Below are positions 8,801 through 17,626 of a DNA stretch of 64,000 nt, one piece after another; position 1 is the stretch's first letter, and every line of letters starts with the position of its first letter. The position numbers were made by a program, and so were the translations under genes. The notes under the pieces were generated by a model. That model was not told the origin of the DNA. It saw only the letters and a program-made list of their open reading frames with translations, and made no database searches. Origin of the DNA: CAVOAK01 sp965217615 (GTDB taxonomy: Bacteria; Pseudomonadota; Alphaproteobacteria; UBA8366; CAVOAK01); NCBI GenBank assembly GCA_965217615.1, contig CBDCIT010000030.1, positions 372,001 to 436,000 of the forward strand, in the 5' to 3' direction.

Positions 8801-10027
8801 CTATTGCCCGTAGCGCTGGAGCCACGATTTTTCGATCCGCGTCATCCACGACGGGTGCGGTTCAGGAAGCGTTGCCCCCAATTTGTCGGGCGGTAGAGTA
8901 GCAATGCCACGCGGCAAGTTCTCAAACATCCTGCGGTCTCGCGCGGTCAGCCGATCCATTGCTAAGACGGTGTCATCGCCCCAAATCTGCGGGTTCTGTT
9001 TCTCAGCCTGGGCCTCAGGCGATAGCAAGAAATTGGCGATTACCATTGCACCCTCCTTCGCCCTGGCGTTGAACGGAATCGCTACGAAGTGGGTATTGCC
9101 GATCGTACCGCGGTCGAGAACGAAAGTCCGGGCTGTCTTGGGAAGCAGGCCATTGACGATCGCTGACGACGCGTCGGCCGGATGAAATGATATTGCGATG
9201 TCCACCTCGCCATCATCAAGCAGTTGGCGCTGCGCCGGGCCGTTCTTTGGGAAACTCCTGCCGCGTCGCCATTGATGGGAACGCAGATCCTCTAAAAAGC
9301 GCCATAGGGGCGCGGTTACCTCATCGAAATTCTCGCCGGCCGGTTTCTGCAAGACTCCCGGCACAGGCGTCAGCTCGTAAAGCGCCTGCTTTAGGAACGT
9401 CGTGCCGATGAAGTCGGGTGGTGCCGGATACGTAAAGCGGCTCGGATTGGATTTCGCGAAGTCAAGGAATCCCGCAATCGAGCGCGGCGGATTCGCTAGG
9501 CGCGCCGTATCGTACATGAAGACGAGCTTGGCCATGCCCCAGGGTGACTCATACCCCTCGGTGGGGACTGTGAAGTCGAGAATCGTTGTCGGCTTATCTA
9601 TTGTGTCGACGAACGTGAAGTTCGGCAGGCCCCCGGCAAACGGGCCATGCAGCAAATTCTGGTCTTTCATGGCCTTGAAATTCTCGCCGTTGATCCAGAT
9701 GAGATCAACCGAACCGCCGTCGCTGCGGCCGGCCGCTTTCTCAGCCAACACCCTGCGCACGGCTTCGGCGGTGTCGGCGAGTTTCACATGTCTAAGCGTA
9801 ACGCCGTGAAGAGCTTTCACGCGGGCGCCGACCCAGGCGATATATGCGTTAATCCGCTGATCGCCGCCCCACGCGTTCCAGAACACGTCCTGTCCGCGCG
9901 CCTTGGCGACAATGTCGCTCCACGGCTCGTCGGCCGCCGCTGCCGGCATGTTTCCCAGTCCCAAAAACAGTCCTGTAAGTAGGATCGCGGCGCTGGTTGC
10001 GGACCGGCGTTTCCGCCAATTTGCCAT
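8801..10027 (-). CDS. ynjB: ABC transporter solute-binding protein, YnjB type
   Basis: This periplasmic solute-binding protein of about 408 residues begins at the ATG at 10027, followed by a basic n-region (ANWRKRRS), a hydrophobic core and a probable signal peptidase site after AAAADE. The mature protein resembles extracellular solute-binding protein family 1, in particular YnjB (WNAWGGDQRINAYIAWVGARVK near the N-terminus). Longer open frame upstream of 10027 lacks signal-peptide character and was excluded. It is the first gene of the ynjBCD-type operon. The ligand cannot be deduced from sequence. Confidence 0.87.
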   Translation of the reverse strand: MANWRKRRSATSAAILLTGLFLGLGNMPAAAADEPWSDIVAKARGQDVFWNAWGGDQRINAYIAWVGARVKALHGVTLRHVKLADTAEAVRRVLAEKAAGRSDGGSVDLIWINGENFKAMKDQNLLHGPFAGGLPNFTFVDTIDKPTTILDFTVPTEGYESPWGMAKLVFMYDTARLANPPRSIAGFLDFAKSNPSRFTYPAPPDFIGTTFLKQALYELTPVPGVLQKPAGENFDEVTAPLWRFLEDLRSHQWRRGRSFPKNGPAQRQLLDDGEVDIAISFHPADASSAIVNGLLPKTARTFVLDRGTIGNTHFVAIPFNARAKEGAMVIANFLLSPEAQAEKQNPQIWGDDTVLAMDRLTARDRRMFENLPRGIATLPPDKLGATLPEPHPSWMTRIEKSWLQRYGQ

Positions 10028-10219
10028 CCCGGTATTCCTTGGTTCCAATTCGCCGGTTCCAATGCCGACGGCCGCCATGAGACTAGAAGGCCGCGTCAGC
10101 GTCAAGAAATCACCTTTTTGCGTGCACCGGCGCGCCTGTCCGCTGCGCGATGATTGATGGGCCGGTTACCTGCGTGCAAAAATGATTGCAATGGAAATCT
10201 GCCGCGCAGGAGCCGGGCG

Positions 10220-11413
10220 ATGAGCACCTTCGACGCCGTTGAGCATGCGGCCGCGCTAGAAGAACGACGCAGCGAGGTCAGCTTCGTTGGAAGGCGAGGC
10301 CCACTCCTATCGCTTGTTCTCAAGAATACTCTGCTCACCATTCTTACGTTTGGACTGTATAGATTCTGGGCGAAAACGTGGATTCGCCGTTACTTCTGGA
10401 ACAACGTTCGAATCGCCGGCGATGCCGTAGAGTATGTGGGTCAAGGTAAAGAGCTCTTTGTCGGATTTCTCATTGCTCTCGCCGTGCTGTTCCCGCTCGC
10501 GACTGTCTACGAGCTCGTATCCACAGTTCTCATTGGCGTGTCTGACGGCGCGCAAGCTGCGTGGGGCTTTGTTTACGTGCTTTTGATTTTTTTGCTGATC
10601 CAGGTGGCGATTTACCGGATGTTTCGCTATCGCCTAAGCCGTACGATCTGGCGCGGAATCCGATTTGGTCTCGACGGTTCGGTGATGCGGTTCGTCCTGC
10701 TGGCATTCGGTTGGACCCTGCTTACAATATTTAGTCTGGGGCTTGCCTACCCATGGATGCGCGTTGCGCTGATGGGTTATCGCGTCAGCAATGCGCGCTA
10801 CGGCACAACAAAATTTGACTTCAACGGCAGTGGACGATCGTTGTTCGGCGTTTGGTTGATAAACTATGTCCTCTTCCTCTTATTCGTCATAAGTGCTGTG
10901 ACGTTTCCTCCCATTGCATTTCTGTTCTTCGCAGCCGCGCTTTACGTATTTGTTTTGTACCGGGTTCGCGAGTTCAGATATCTCGTCGGCGCAACGAAGA
11001 TTGCCGGTGTCGCGTTTGAGTCGTTGGCCGAGACGGCGAAGGTTTTCTGGATATATCTTTGGACTGGGGTCGCCCTGTTCGCAGGCGTTTTCGGTATCAT
11101 AATCGTCGTCGGTTTCGTGGCAGGCGTTACCTCTATTGTGGCTGGAACACAGCTCGACGCTGGTCTCTCTGGCCTGGAGGCTGGCCTCGAAGCGGCGCCG
11201 GGTTTGTGGGCGGTCATTGTCATAACCTCAGTTTTGGCGCTTCTGCTGGGTCCACCCGCGATTATTGCGCTTATGTTGCGGTATCGGCTGATGGCGCACA
11301 TTTGTGCGACATTGGACATAGCCGATCCGACGGCTCTGGAGCAGGTGGTTCGCTCGACCGAGCCGGCTCCGCGTTTCGGCGAGGGTCTCGCCGACGCGTT
11401 TGATGTGGGCTAG
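10220..11413 (+). CDS. DUF898 (YjgN-like) inner-membrane protein
   Basis: This is a 397-residue polytopic membrane protein of the DUF898/YjgN family. The hallmark is the repeated LTFGLYRFWAKTWIRRYFWNN-type motif. A first copy follows the N-terminus, and related copies (SLGLAYPWMRVALMGYRV and the later FWIYLWTG region) recur. Around six to eight membrane segments are visible. The ATG at 10220 has an AGGAG element about 10 bases upstream. An M48 metalloprotease starts ten bases after its stop. This pairing suggests that the two proteins act together at the membrane, but their function is unknown. Confidence 0.86.
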   Translation: MSTFDAVEHAAALEERRSEVSFVGRRGPLLSLVLKNTLLTILTFGLYRFWAKTWIRRYFWNNVRIAGDAVEYVGQGKELFVGFLIALAVLFPLATVYELVSTVLIGVSDGAQAAWGFVYVLLIFLLIQVAIYRMFRYRLSRTIWRGIRFGLDGSVMRFVLLAFGWTLLTIFSLGLAYPWMRVALMGYRVSNARYGTTKFDFNGSGRSLFGVWLINYVLFLLFVISAVTFPPIAFLFFAAALYVFVLYRVREFRYLVGATKIAGVAFESLAETAKVFWIYLWTGVALFAGVFGIIIVVGFVAGVTSIVAGTQLDAGLSGLEAGLEAAPGLWAVIVITSVLALLLGPPAIIALMLRYRLMAHICATLDIADPTALEQVVRSTEPAPRFGEGLADAFDVG

Positions 11414-11422
11414 GTCATTCTG

Positions 11423-12520
11423 GTGACCTGGTCCGCCATCTATCACGATGGAGTTACGGCCGTCGGACTGAGGGCAAACGCGTCCATCGATGGCGAGGTG
11501 TTGGCAATCGAGAGCGAGAACGGCGCCTTCCTTGCGCGGTGGAATTTGAGCGATATCCGTCTCGTTGCCGACACCGGCAGCGATGACATGGTTCGTCTGC
11601 GTTGTGGCTTTGCGGGAGACGAACGCTTGACGCTTGCAGATGCCGATATCCTTGTCCCTCTGACAGCGCGCTGTCCAAACCTCCGTCGCACGACACCCGG
11701 ATGGCGGACCGCCCTTCGATCGATTCTGTTGTGGGCGGCTGTGGCGATTGTCTCATTGGTGCTGCTCTTCAAGGTCGTCATTCCCGAATTGGCAGCACAG
11801 TTTGCCGCGATCGTTCCCCAAAGCTGGGAGCAACGCATCGGCGAGCGGATTGCCGAGCAGATCATCGGCACATTATCCCTGCTCGAAAGCAATTCTGCGG
11901 CCGTGGGCTCTTGTCGCGGCGGAAGCGCACAGGAGGCGCTCGACGAACTTGCCGCAAGGCTTTCTGCGGAGGCTGTCCCGCCGCCGATCATCACCCTTCG
12001 CGTTGTCGACCTTAAGGCCGCTAACGCGCTTGCCCTGCCAGGGGGGCAGATCCTGATATTTCGCGGACTTCTGGAATTTGCCGAGCATGGTGACGAGCTG
12101 TCCGGCGTGTTGGCGCATGAGATCGGTCACGTAGTTCTGCGCCATCCGCTTGAAGTTGCGATAAAGGCGGCAAGCGTTTCAATTCTCGCAAGTCTGATTG
12201 TCGGCGACATAGCTGGCGGTGTAGCAATCGCCGGAGTAGGAGCAGTGCTACTTACGGCGGCGTACACACAGAATGCTGAGCGCGATGCCGATTCGCTCGG
12301 AATCGAGCTGTTGAATAACGCCGGTCTGCATAGTCTTAGGTTGGCCGATCTGTTCGAGCGATTTGGCCGTGAGGCGCATGAGCCGGAAGGAGCGCTGTCG
12401 CTACTCTCGAGCCATCCGCTCTCACAAGAGCGGGCGCAAACTGCGCGCGCGCTGGCCCAAGCCGGACGTCCCGCGTTCGACGCCGAAACCTGGCAGGCGA
12501 TCCGCTCGATGTGCGAGTGA
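11423..12520 (+). CDS. Membrane-anchored M48 family metalloprotease
   Basis: This is a 365-residue zinc protease. Residues 1-90 form a small soluble N-terminal domain. One membrane segment follows (SILLWAAVAIVSLVLLFKVV), then the M48 catalytic domain with HEIGH as the zinc-binding helix and ERDAD supplying the third ligand. Two further hydrophobic segments lie between these motifs. The start is a GTG at 11423, ten bases after the DUF898 gene. The family includes HtpX, BepA and Oma1-like quality-control proteases. The topology suggests processing of membrane or envelope proteins, possibly the DUF898 partner, which is an inference from position only. Confidence 0.88.
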   Translation: MTWSAIYHDGVTAVGLRANASIDGEVLAIESENGAFLARWNLSDIRLVADTGSDDMVRLRCGFAGDERLTLADADILVPLTARCPNLRRTTPGWRTALRSILLWAAVAIVSLVLLFKVVIPELAAQFAAIVPQSWEQRIGERIAEQIIGTLSLLESNSAAVGSCRGGSAQEALDELAARLSAEAVPPPIITLRVVDLKAANALALPGGQILIFRGLLEFAEHGDELSGVLAHEIGHVVLRHPLEVAIKAASVSILASLIVGDIAGGVAIAGVGAVLLTAAYTQNAERDADSLGIELLNNAGLHSLRLADLFERFGREAHEPEGALSLLSSHPLSQERAQTARALAQAGRPAFDAETWQAIRSMCE

Positions 12521-12538
12521 GGCTCCACTTCGCTCGCC

Positions 12539-12567
12539 TTGTCCGCGGATCAGCTGTGGCCTATAAG
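12539..12567 (+). promoter_or_regulatory. Probable sigma-70 promoter of the tRNA-Gly gene
   Basis: A TTGTCC hexamer (12539-12544) is separated by 17 bases from TATAAG (12562-12567). This agrees with the sigma-70 consensus, and the expected start of transcription would fall about 14 bases before the mature tRNA. The -35 element overlaps the end of the intergenic space behind the M48 gene. It is predicted from sequence only. Confidence 0.5.
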
Positions 12568-12587
12568 ATTCGGCGCAAAGATCGGGC

Positions 12588-12661
12588 GCGGGTGTAGCTC
12601 AATGGCAGAGCAAGAGCTTCCCAAGCTTTAGACGGGGGTTCGATTCCCCTCACCCGCTCCA
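12588..12661 (+). tRNA. tRNA-Gly (anticodon CCC)
   Basis: The 74-base sequence folds as a complete cloverleaf. The acceptor stem GCGGGTG pairs with CACCCGC, the D stem GCTC pairs with GAGC, the anticodon stem AGAGC pairs with GCTTT, and the T arm is GGGGG-TTCGATT-CCCCT. A genomically encoded CCA end follows the discriminator T. The seven-base anticodon loop TTCCCAA places CCC at positions 34-36, so it decodes GGG glycine codons. A promoter-like sequence precedes it. Confidence 0.95.
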
Positions 12662-12736
12662 CGCCTGCCCAGACTATGCATCTTCAGAGGCGCACCCGCT
12701 GGGTTTTGGAGCTAGAGGTTGCAGGAGTTAAAGATC

Positions 12737-15082
12737 ATGACAACTCACAACGACGTGTTCGGCAGCGATCGGCCGCTGGTCGAAACGGACTGGCTGGAAG
12801 CGAACCTCGATGAACCCGACCTGCGGATTGCCGATTGCACGGTGTTCCTGACCCCTGATCCAGCCGGCGGAACGCGCGCGGAAAGCGGCCTTGCAAAGTG
12901 GCAGGAGGCGCATATTCCGGGCAGTGCCTTTGCCGACGTGTTGGGCGCGCTTTCGGATCCGGACGCGGAGTATCGCTGCACCTTGCCTCGGGCCGATCGC
13001 TTTGCCGAAGCGATGAGTGCGCTTGGCGTTGGTGAGGGAACACGCGTTATCCTCTATTGCGCCGTAGGGCCCGCATACGCCACCCGCGTATGGTGGATGT
13101 TGCGTGCATTTGGCTTCGACAGTGCGGCCATTCTCAACGGTGGACTTGCCAAGTGGACGCAGGAAGGGCGGCCGCTGACGGACGCTCCCTCGAGCCATCC
13201 GCCGGCTGAGTTTAAGGTCCGTGAGCGGCCCGAGCTGTTCGTCGACAAGGCACATATGGTCGCCGCCTTGGCGGCGGGTGACGCCTGCATCATCAATGCC
13301 CTGAGCAAGGAGCAGCACACTGGTTCGGGCGGACCAAACTACGGCCGTCCTGGCCGCATTCCCGGTACCAGCTGCGTGCCGGCCATGAGCCTCGTCGATC
13401 CTGAAACCGCGACCTACAGACCGTTGGCCGAACTCCGCGCCGCCTTCGCCGAAGTCGGCGCGCTCGATGCGGAGTGTGTCATCACCTATTGCGGTGGCGG
13501 CATCGCTGCCAGCAGCGACGCATTCACTCTCAACATGTTGGGCGTGGACAGGGTTTCGATCTACGATGGCTCGCTGCGCGAATGGAGTGCAGACCCCGAC
13601 CTGCCCATGGCGACAGGATTACGGCGTCGCGTCGGCGCGCCGCGAGGAGATCGAACGATGGACGCGCTTCAATCAACCCCAAGCTTCGCAGACCTGATGG
13701 CGCTGCGCGGCGGCGATCCGCGGCAAGGCACGACGGTCAGCTTTGAAGGCAGCGATCCGGTTATCCAGAGCCGGTTCAAAATAGGCGAAGTTGCGGCAGC
13801 AGTAATGGCTGCCGGAGCGGTCGCCGCCGACGACATCTGGCGACTGCGCAATGGCGAGCGACGACCCCAGCAGATCGCGGTCGATCAAAGAGCCGCGGCG
13901 GCATCGCTCAGGAGCTACATGCTCATCAAGGTCGAAGATGGCCCGCCACTCGGTACCGGCTGGACCCTGCCGACCTTGGGCTTCTATCGCTGCCGCGACG
14001 GCCGGTTCCTTCACCTGCAGGGGACTTTTCCGCATCACCGTAAAGGAACGCTGAAGTTTCTCGAATGTGGTGACACGGTTGAGGAAGTTGGCGCCAAGCT
14101 CGCCCGGCGCGACTCGTTCGACTGGGAGGAGGCGCTGGCCGAGCGGCGGCTGTGCGGTGCGGTTATCCGGTCCGCGGACGAATGGATGGCCCATCCACAG
14201 GGAAAGGCGATCAGCAATGTGCCTCTCGTCGAAATCATCAAGATATCGGGAGGTGAACCCGAGCCCCTGCCACCGGCGTCGCGTCCACTTGGCGGTGTCC
14301 GGGTTCTCGACCTGACGCGGGTCCTGGCGGGACCGGTCAGCGGGCGGACCATGGCGGCGCATGGCGCCGACGTGCTGCATGTCCGGAGCCCCAATCTCGC
14401 AAGCGTCGAGCTGTTCGCCGCTGACACCAACCACGGCAAGTTTTCAACCTTCCTAGATTTGACGCGCGATGAGGACGCGGCGCGTCTGCGCGAGTTGGCG
14501 CGCGAGGCCGATATCTTCGTGCAGGGCTATCGTAGCGGTGCGATGGAGCGTCGTGGCTTTGGTGTGGATGCGCTCGCAGGTCTTCGTCCAGGCATCATTT
14601 ACGTCTCGCTCAGTTGTTACGGCCACACCGGCCCGTGGGCGGGGCGACCGGGTTGGGAACAGCTTGCTCAGTCGGTGAGCGGGCTAGCCGAAGAGCACGG
14701 GCGTCCGGGCGATCCAAAATTGGTACCGGCGGCGCTGTGCGACAACTCAACCGGCTATCTGGCTGCTTTTGGCGCGATGATGGCGCTGAGGCGCCGCATG
14801 CAGGAAGGCGGGAGCTACCATGTGCGGATCTCGCTTTGCCGCACCGCCATGTGGATCACCTCTCAGGCGAGATGCCCGGCCAACAAGGCCTCGGAAGCGG
14901 CGGCGGTGGCTGCGGAGGACATCGATTGCCGGAACGCGATGACGGTCTCGGAAACGCCGTTCGGCAAGTTGCACCACTTGGACCCGATCATCCGCATGTC
15001 GGAGACGCCGCCACACTGGGTGCGAACTACCGTGCCGCTGGGAACGCACGAGCCGCAATGGCCTTATGAGGGGGCCAAATAG
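12737..15082 (+). CDS. Rhodanese-CoA transferase family III fusion protein
   Basis: This is one uninterrupted 781-residue frame joining two enzymes. Residues 1-305 form a two-domain thiosulfate/3-mercaptopyruvate sulfurtransferase, with the active-site Cys at about residue 252 in TYCGGGIAAS. From about residue 314 to the end it is a CaiB/BaiF-type CoA transferase with a leading partial repeat domain, the fold start at RPLGGVRVLDLTRVLAGP and the catalytic Asp (about residue 669) in LCDNSTGYLAAFG. The ATG at 12737 has CAGGAG upstream. An in-frame ATG at 13658 is preceded by CGAGGAGA at translational spacing, so the transferase part may also be made separately. No third partner enzyme is adjacent. 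Confidence 0.88.
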   Translation: MTTHNDVFGSDRPLVETDWLEANLDEPDLRIADCTVFLTPDPAGGTRAESGLAKWQEAHIPGSAFADVLGALSDPDAEYRCTLPRADRFAEAMSALGVGEGTRVILYCAVGPAYATRVWWMLRAFGFDSAAILNGGLAKWTQEGRPLTDAPSSHPPAEFKVRERPELFVDKAHMVAALAAGDACIINALSKEQHTGSGGPNYGRPGRIPGTSCVPAMSLVDPETATYRPLAELRAAFAEVGALDAECVITYCGGGIAASSDAFTLNMLGVDRVSIYDGSLREWSADPDLPMATGLRRRVGAPRGDRTMDALQSTPSFADLMALRGGDPRQGTTVSFEGSDPVIQSRFKIGEVAAAVMAAGAVAADDIWRLRNGERRPQQIAVDQRAAAASLRSYMLIKVEDGPPLGTGWTLPTLGFYRCRDGRFLHLQGTFPHHRKGTLKFLECGDTVEEVGAKLARRDSFDWEEALAERRLCGAVIRSADEWMAHPQGKAISNVPLVEIIKISGGEPEPLPPASRPLGGVRVLDLTRVLAGPVSGRTMAAHGADVLHVRSPNLASVELFAADTNHGKFSTFLDLTRDEDAARLRELAREADIFVQGYRSGAMERRGFGVDALAGLRPGIIYVSLSCYGHTGPWAGRPGWEQLAQSVSGLAEEHGRPGDPKLVPAALCDNSTGYLAAFGAMMALRRRMQEGGSYHVRISLCRTAMWITSQARCPANKASEAAAVAAEDIDCRNAMTVSETPFGKLHHLDPIIRMSETPPHWVRTTVPLGTHEPQWPYEGAK

Positions 15083-15090
15083 GTGGTCCG

Positions 15091-15112
15091 CATGACGGAA
15101 AATACCGTCATG
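15091..15112 (+). terminator. Hairpin after the rhodanese-CoA transferase gene
   Basis: A perfect eight-base inverted repeat, CATGACGG and CCGTCATG, with the six-base loop AAAATA, begins nine bases past the stop codon. No T-tract follows, so intrinsic termination is uncertain. It may only protect the 3' end of the transcript. Confidence 0.4.
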
Positions 15113-15212
15113 TAGACGCCGATGCGCTTCCAAACGCGATGTCGGTCGTCTATGCTTTTACCATGCCGATCCATGAAATTTCGAGGCTGTCGCTGCTCCG
15201 GAAACGGACGCA

Positions 15213-16295
15213 ATGAATCGGCATGCAGTATGGTTGATGGCCCTGCTGGCCTTGTGGGTGGCGCCGGGAACTGCATTCGCGCAAAGCAGCGGGCTCTATC
15301 TCGGGCTTGCCGGCGGCGCGCTCCTCCCCCTGGACTCAGACATCAGCGGCACCGGTGTTTCCACAACCGCCGATCTCGACGCCGGATGGACGGGCGTTGG
15401 CATCATCGGCTACCGCTTTGCGAACGGCGTGCGAGGCGAGTTCGAACTGGGCTACCGCACGGCGGACGTCGGTTCAATCACCGGTGTCAGCAGTGGTACT
15501 GGCGAGATCAGCGTCGGCAGTGCAATGGGTAATGCGACCTACTCGTTCCGAAGTGAGTCGCCCTTCACGCCCTATCTCGGCTTGGGAATCGGCCTCGCCT
15601 CGGTCGAATTCGACAACGTACAGCCAGTCGGTGGCTCGGTGCTCAACGATAGCGACGCCGTCTTTGCCTACCAGGGCATTGTCGGTCTCGGGTATCGTCT
15701 GAGCGAGCGGGTGCAACTTTTCACCGGTTACCGTTATTTCGCGACCGTCGATGCCGGCCTTTCAACGCGCGCAAACAGGAGTGTAGAAGGCGAATACGCG
15801 GATCACACGCTGCTTGTCGGATTGCGATTTTCGTTCGCCGCGCCGAAGCCGGCAATGACGGTGGAACCCGCGCAACCACCGGCAACACCGGCGCCAGCAC
15901 TTGTACCGGCGCCTGTGCCCGCCGCGCCGAAAGTTGCGGCGCCACCACCGCCCGTTGCTGAGGTTCCCCGCACCTACATCGTGTTCTTTGATTGGGACAA
16001 AGCGGACATTAAGCCGGAAGCGCTGGTGATCCTCACGCAAGCTGCAGCCAACGTGGAACGCGTGCCGGTCACGCGCATTCAGGCGACGGGCCACGCCGAC
16101 CGCTCGGGCTCTGACCAGCACAATATGGAACTTTCCCGACGGCGCGCAGCTGCGGTGCGCGCTGAACTAATCCGACTTGGCGTGTCGCCGCAAGACATCG
16201 TCATCCTCTGGAAGGGCGAGCGAGAGCCGCTTGTGATTACAGCCGATGGGGTTTTAGAGCCGCAAAACCGTCGGGTCGAGATCAGCCTTCAATAA
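15213..16295 (+). CDS. OmpA family outer membrane protein
   Basis: This 360-residue protein has a signal peptide (cleavage after GTAFA, about residue 23), then an eight-strand outer-membrane barrel (about residues 25-205, starting SGLYLGLAGG and ending TLLVGLRFSF). A proline/alanine-rich linker of about 40 residues leads to a C-terminal OmpA domain that binds peptidoglycan. That domain has YIVFFDWDKADI, the conserved TGHADRSGSDQHNMELSRRRA and a final NRRVEI. The whole tethers the outer membrane to the cell wall. It stands alone between the fusion gene and a convergent small exported-protein gene. Confidence 0.93.
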   Translation: MNRHAVWLMALLALWVAPGTAFAQSSGLYLGLAGGALLPLDSDISGTGVSTTADLDAGWTGVGIIGYRFANGVRGEFELGYRTADVGSITGVSSGTGEISVGSAMGNATYSFRSESPFTPYLGLGIGLASVEFDNVQPVGGSVLNDSDAVFAYQGIVGLGYRLSERVQLFTGYRYFATVDAGLSTRANRSVEGEYADHTLLVGLRFSFAAPKPAMTVEPAQPPATPAPALVPAPVPAAPKVAAPPPPVAEVPRTYIVFFDWDKADIKPEALVILTQAAANVERVPVTRIQATGHADRSGSDQHNMELSRRRAAAVRAELIRLGVSPQDIVILWKGEREPLVITADGVLEPQNRRVEISLQ

Positions 16296-16377
16296 GCGGG
16301 CGGACAAGACACCGACGAGTCGAGGTGGCGGAACGACGACCGTCCTGCCGCTACGTTCTCTTGCGCTGACAAGAGTC

Positions 16378-16899
16378 TCAGCTTGTCTTCGCGTCGATGT
16401 TGAAATTCAGCGGAGCGATGCTTGCCTTGGCGGCACACGTCCCGATTCCGTGCTGTCCGCCGCTGCCGAGTGCTGAGGTCAGCGTTTCGAGTTCAAGGGG
16501 TTCATGCTGCATGGCAAACGCGAACTGTGACGCTGTGGCCGTGCAGTAGGATGTGCCTTGCATCAGGCTGCGGTACGAAGCCTCGTTTGCAAGGCGGGTA
16601 ATGAAATGGTCGAGGCGCCGTGTCGCCGCCGCGCCGTACTCACGTTCGAACAGCTGGCGCAGCGTCTGTCCACGCACCGCCAGGCCGTTGCGGAACTTGG
16701 TGACGAAGTCGTTGTAGTGTTGCTGCTGGCCGCATGTGAGCGCCGCGACCATGAACTCGGTCTGCAGGATGCGCGCATTGAGCGCCGACTGTTCCGAAGG
16801 CGATGCGCACATCAGCGCAACTGCCGGACCGGTCGCCATCAGCGTCAATCCGGCAACTCCCAGAGCCAAGCCACGCATATAGCTTCGCTGCAGACGCAA
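16378..16899 (-). CDS. Small exported protein of unknown function
   Basis: The predicted product is about 173 residues with an N-terminal signal peptide (RGLALGVAGLTLMATGPAVA). The mature domain is mostly helical and carries four cysteines (MCAS, ALTCGQQQ, SYCTATAS, GTCAAK), probably oxidised in the periplasm. I do not recognise a named family. A TTG at 16899 is chosen because a GGAGG lies six bases upstream. The ATG at 16878 is the conservative alternative, and longer frames upstream lack signal-peptide features. It is convergent with the OmpA gene and divergent from the small membrane protein that follows. Confidence 0.65.
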   Translation of the reverse strand: MRLQRSYMRGLALGVAGLTLMATGPAVALMCASPSEQSALNARILQTEFMVAALTCGQQQHYNDFVTKFRNGLAVRGQTLRQLFEREYGAAATRRLDHFITRLANEASYRSLMQGTSYCTATASQFAFAMQHEPLELETLTSALGSGGQHGIGTCAAKASIAPLNFNIDAKTS

Positions 16900-17142
16900 A
16901 CGGATCCTCCACCTCCAACTCTCTCCCGTTTGGCCTGGAGTCCCATTCATATGCGGGCTGCCTAGAACCAACCTTATTATGCCAGTTTTCTGATTCACAG
17001 CAAGATAGTGTGGTTTCTTCTTGAAGACCCGTGTTCGACGTAGTCCGGCCGTGTGAGGGGTAAGAAATACCTGATGCGTTCGCACGGCAATCGGCGATAG
17101 GTTGGCTGGTAGCGAATTCGCAGCACTTAGGTGTGTGACCTG

Positions 17143-17526
17143 ATGACGCCGGCCCACGCACTCACGCTATACGTCCTGCTCGGGCTGTTGGGGCTGAGCC
17201 TCATCATTCCAGGCCTGATAGGCATGTTCCGGCTGAGCGAAGGGAACAGATGGCTGTTTGCCGAGACCGTCGATGCGAAAAATCATCTCCGCGCGCGGAA
17301 TGGGATGATGACGGCGGTGGCGATAATCGCCTTGTGGGCCTGCTGGGATATCACCGGGGCTCGCGGGATCGTCATCGGCCTCGGTATCGTCATTGTGGCT
17401 CTCGTCGCGGCCCGACTCTACTCGATGGTGATCGATGGCCTGCCCGGTGGCTTGACGATCATTTACCTCGCCGTCGAGGTGCTGTTGGCCACGGTCTTCC
17501 TTGCTTGGCCTCCACCTCCGCAGTGA
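17143..17526 (+). CDS. Small membrane protein, DUF4345-like
   Basis: This is a 127-residue protein with four hydrophobic segments (about residues 7-28, 55-70, 74-92 and 101-120) and a family-like central stretch NHLRARNGMMTAVAIIALW. This pattern resembles DUF4345 integral membrane proteins of unknown function. The ATG at 17143 is used. A GTG at 17131 is in frame. It lies 100 bases upstream of the DUF427 gene on the same strand and could share its promoter. Confidence 0.6.
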   Translation: MTPAHALTLYVLLGLLGLSLIIPGLIGMFRLSEGNRWLFAETVDAKNHLRARNGMMTAVAIIALWACWDITGARGIVIGLGIVIVALVAARLYSMVIDGLPGGLTIIYLAVEVLLATVFLAWPPPPQ

Positions 17527-17626
17527 TACGCGTCGCTCGGATCTCGGCGCAGCGGACAATCGGCAATTTCAGGGTTGACCAGACGCCCGCAAATGGGTCC
17601 AGAATCACGAAACGAAGGGAGAGTGC

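Noticed and set aside
13673..14434. 253-codon minus-strand frame opposite the fusion gene
   Set aside because: It is antisense to well-conserved CoA transferase sequence, with no ribosome-binding site or recognisable domain.
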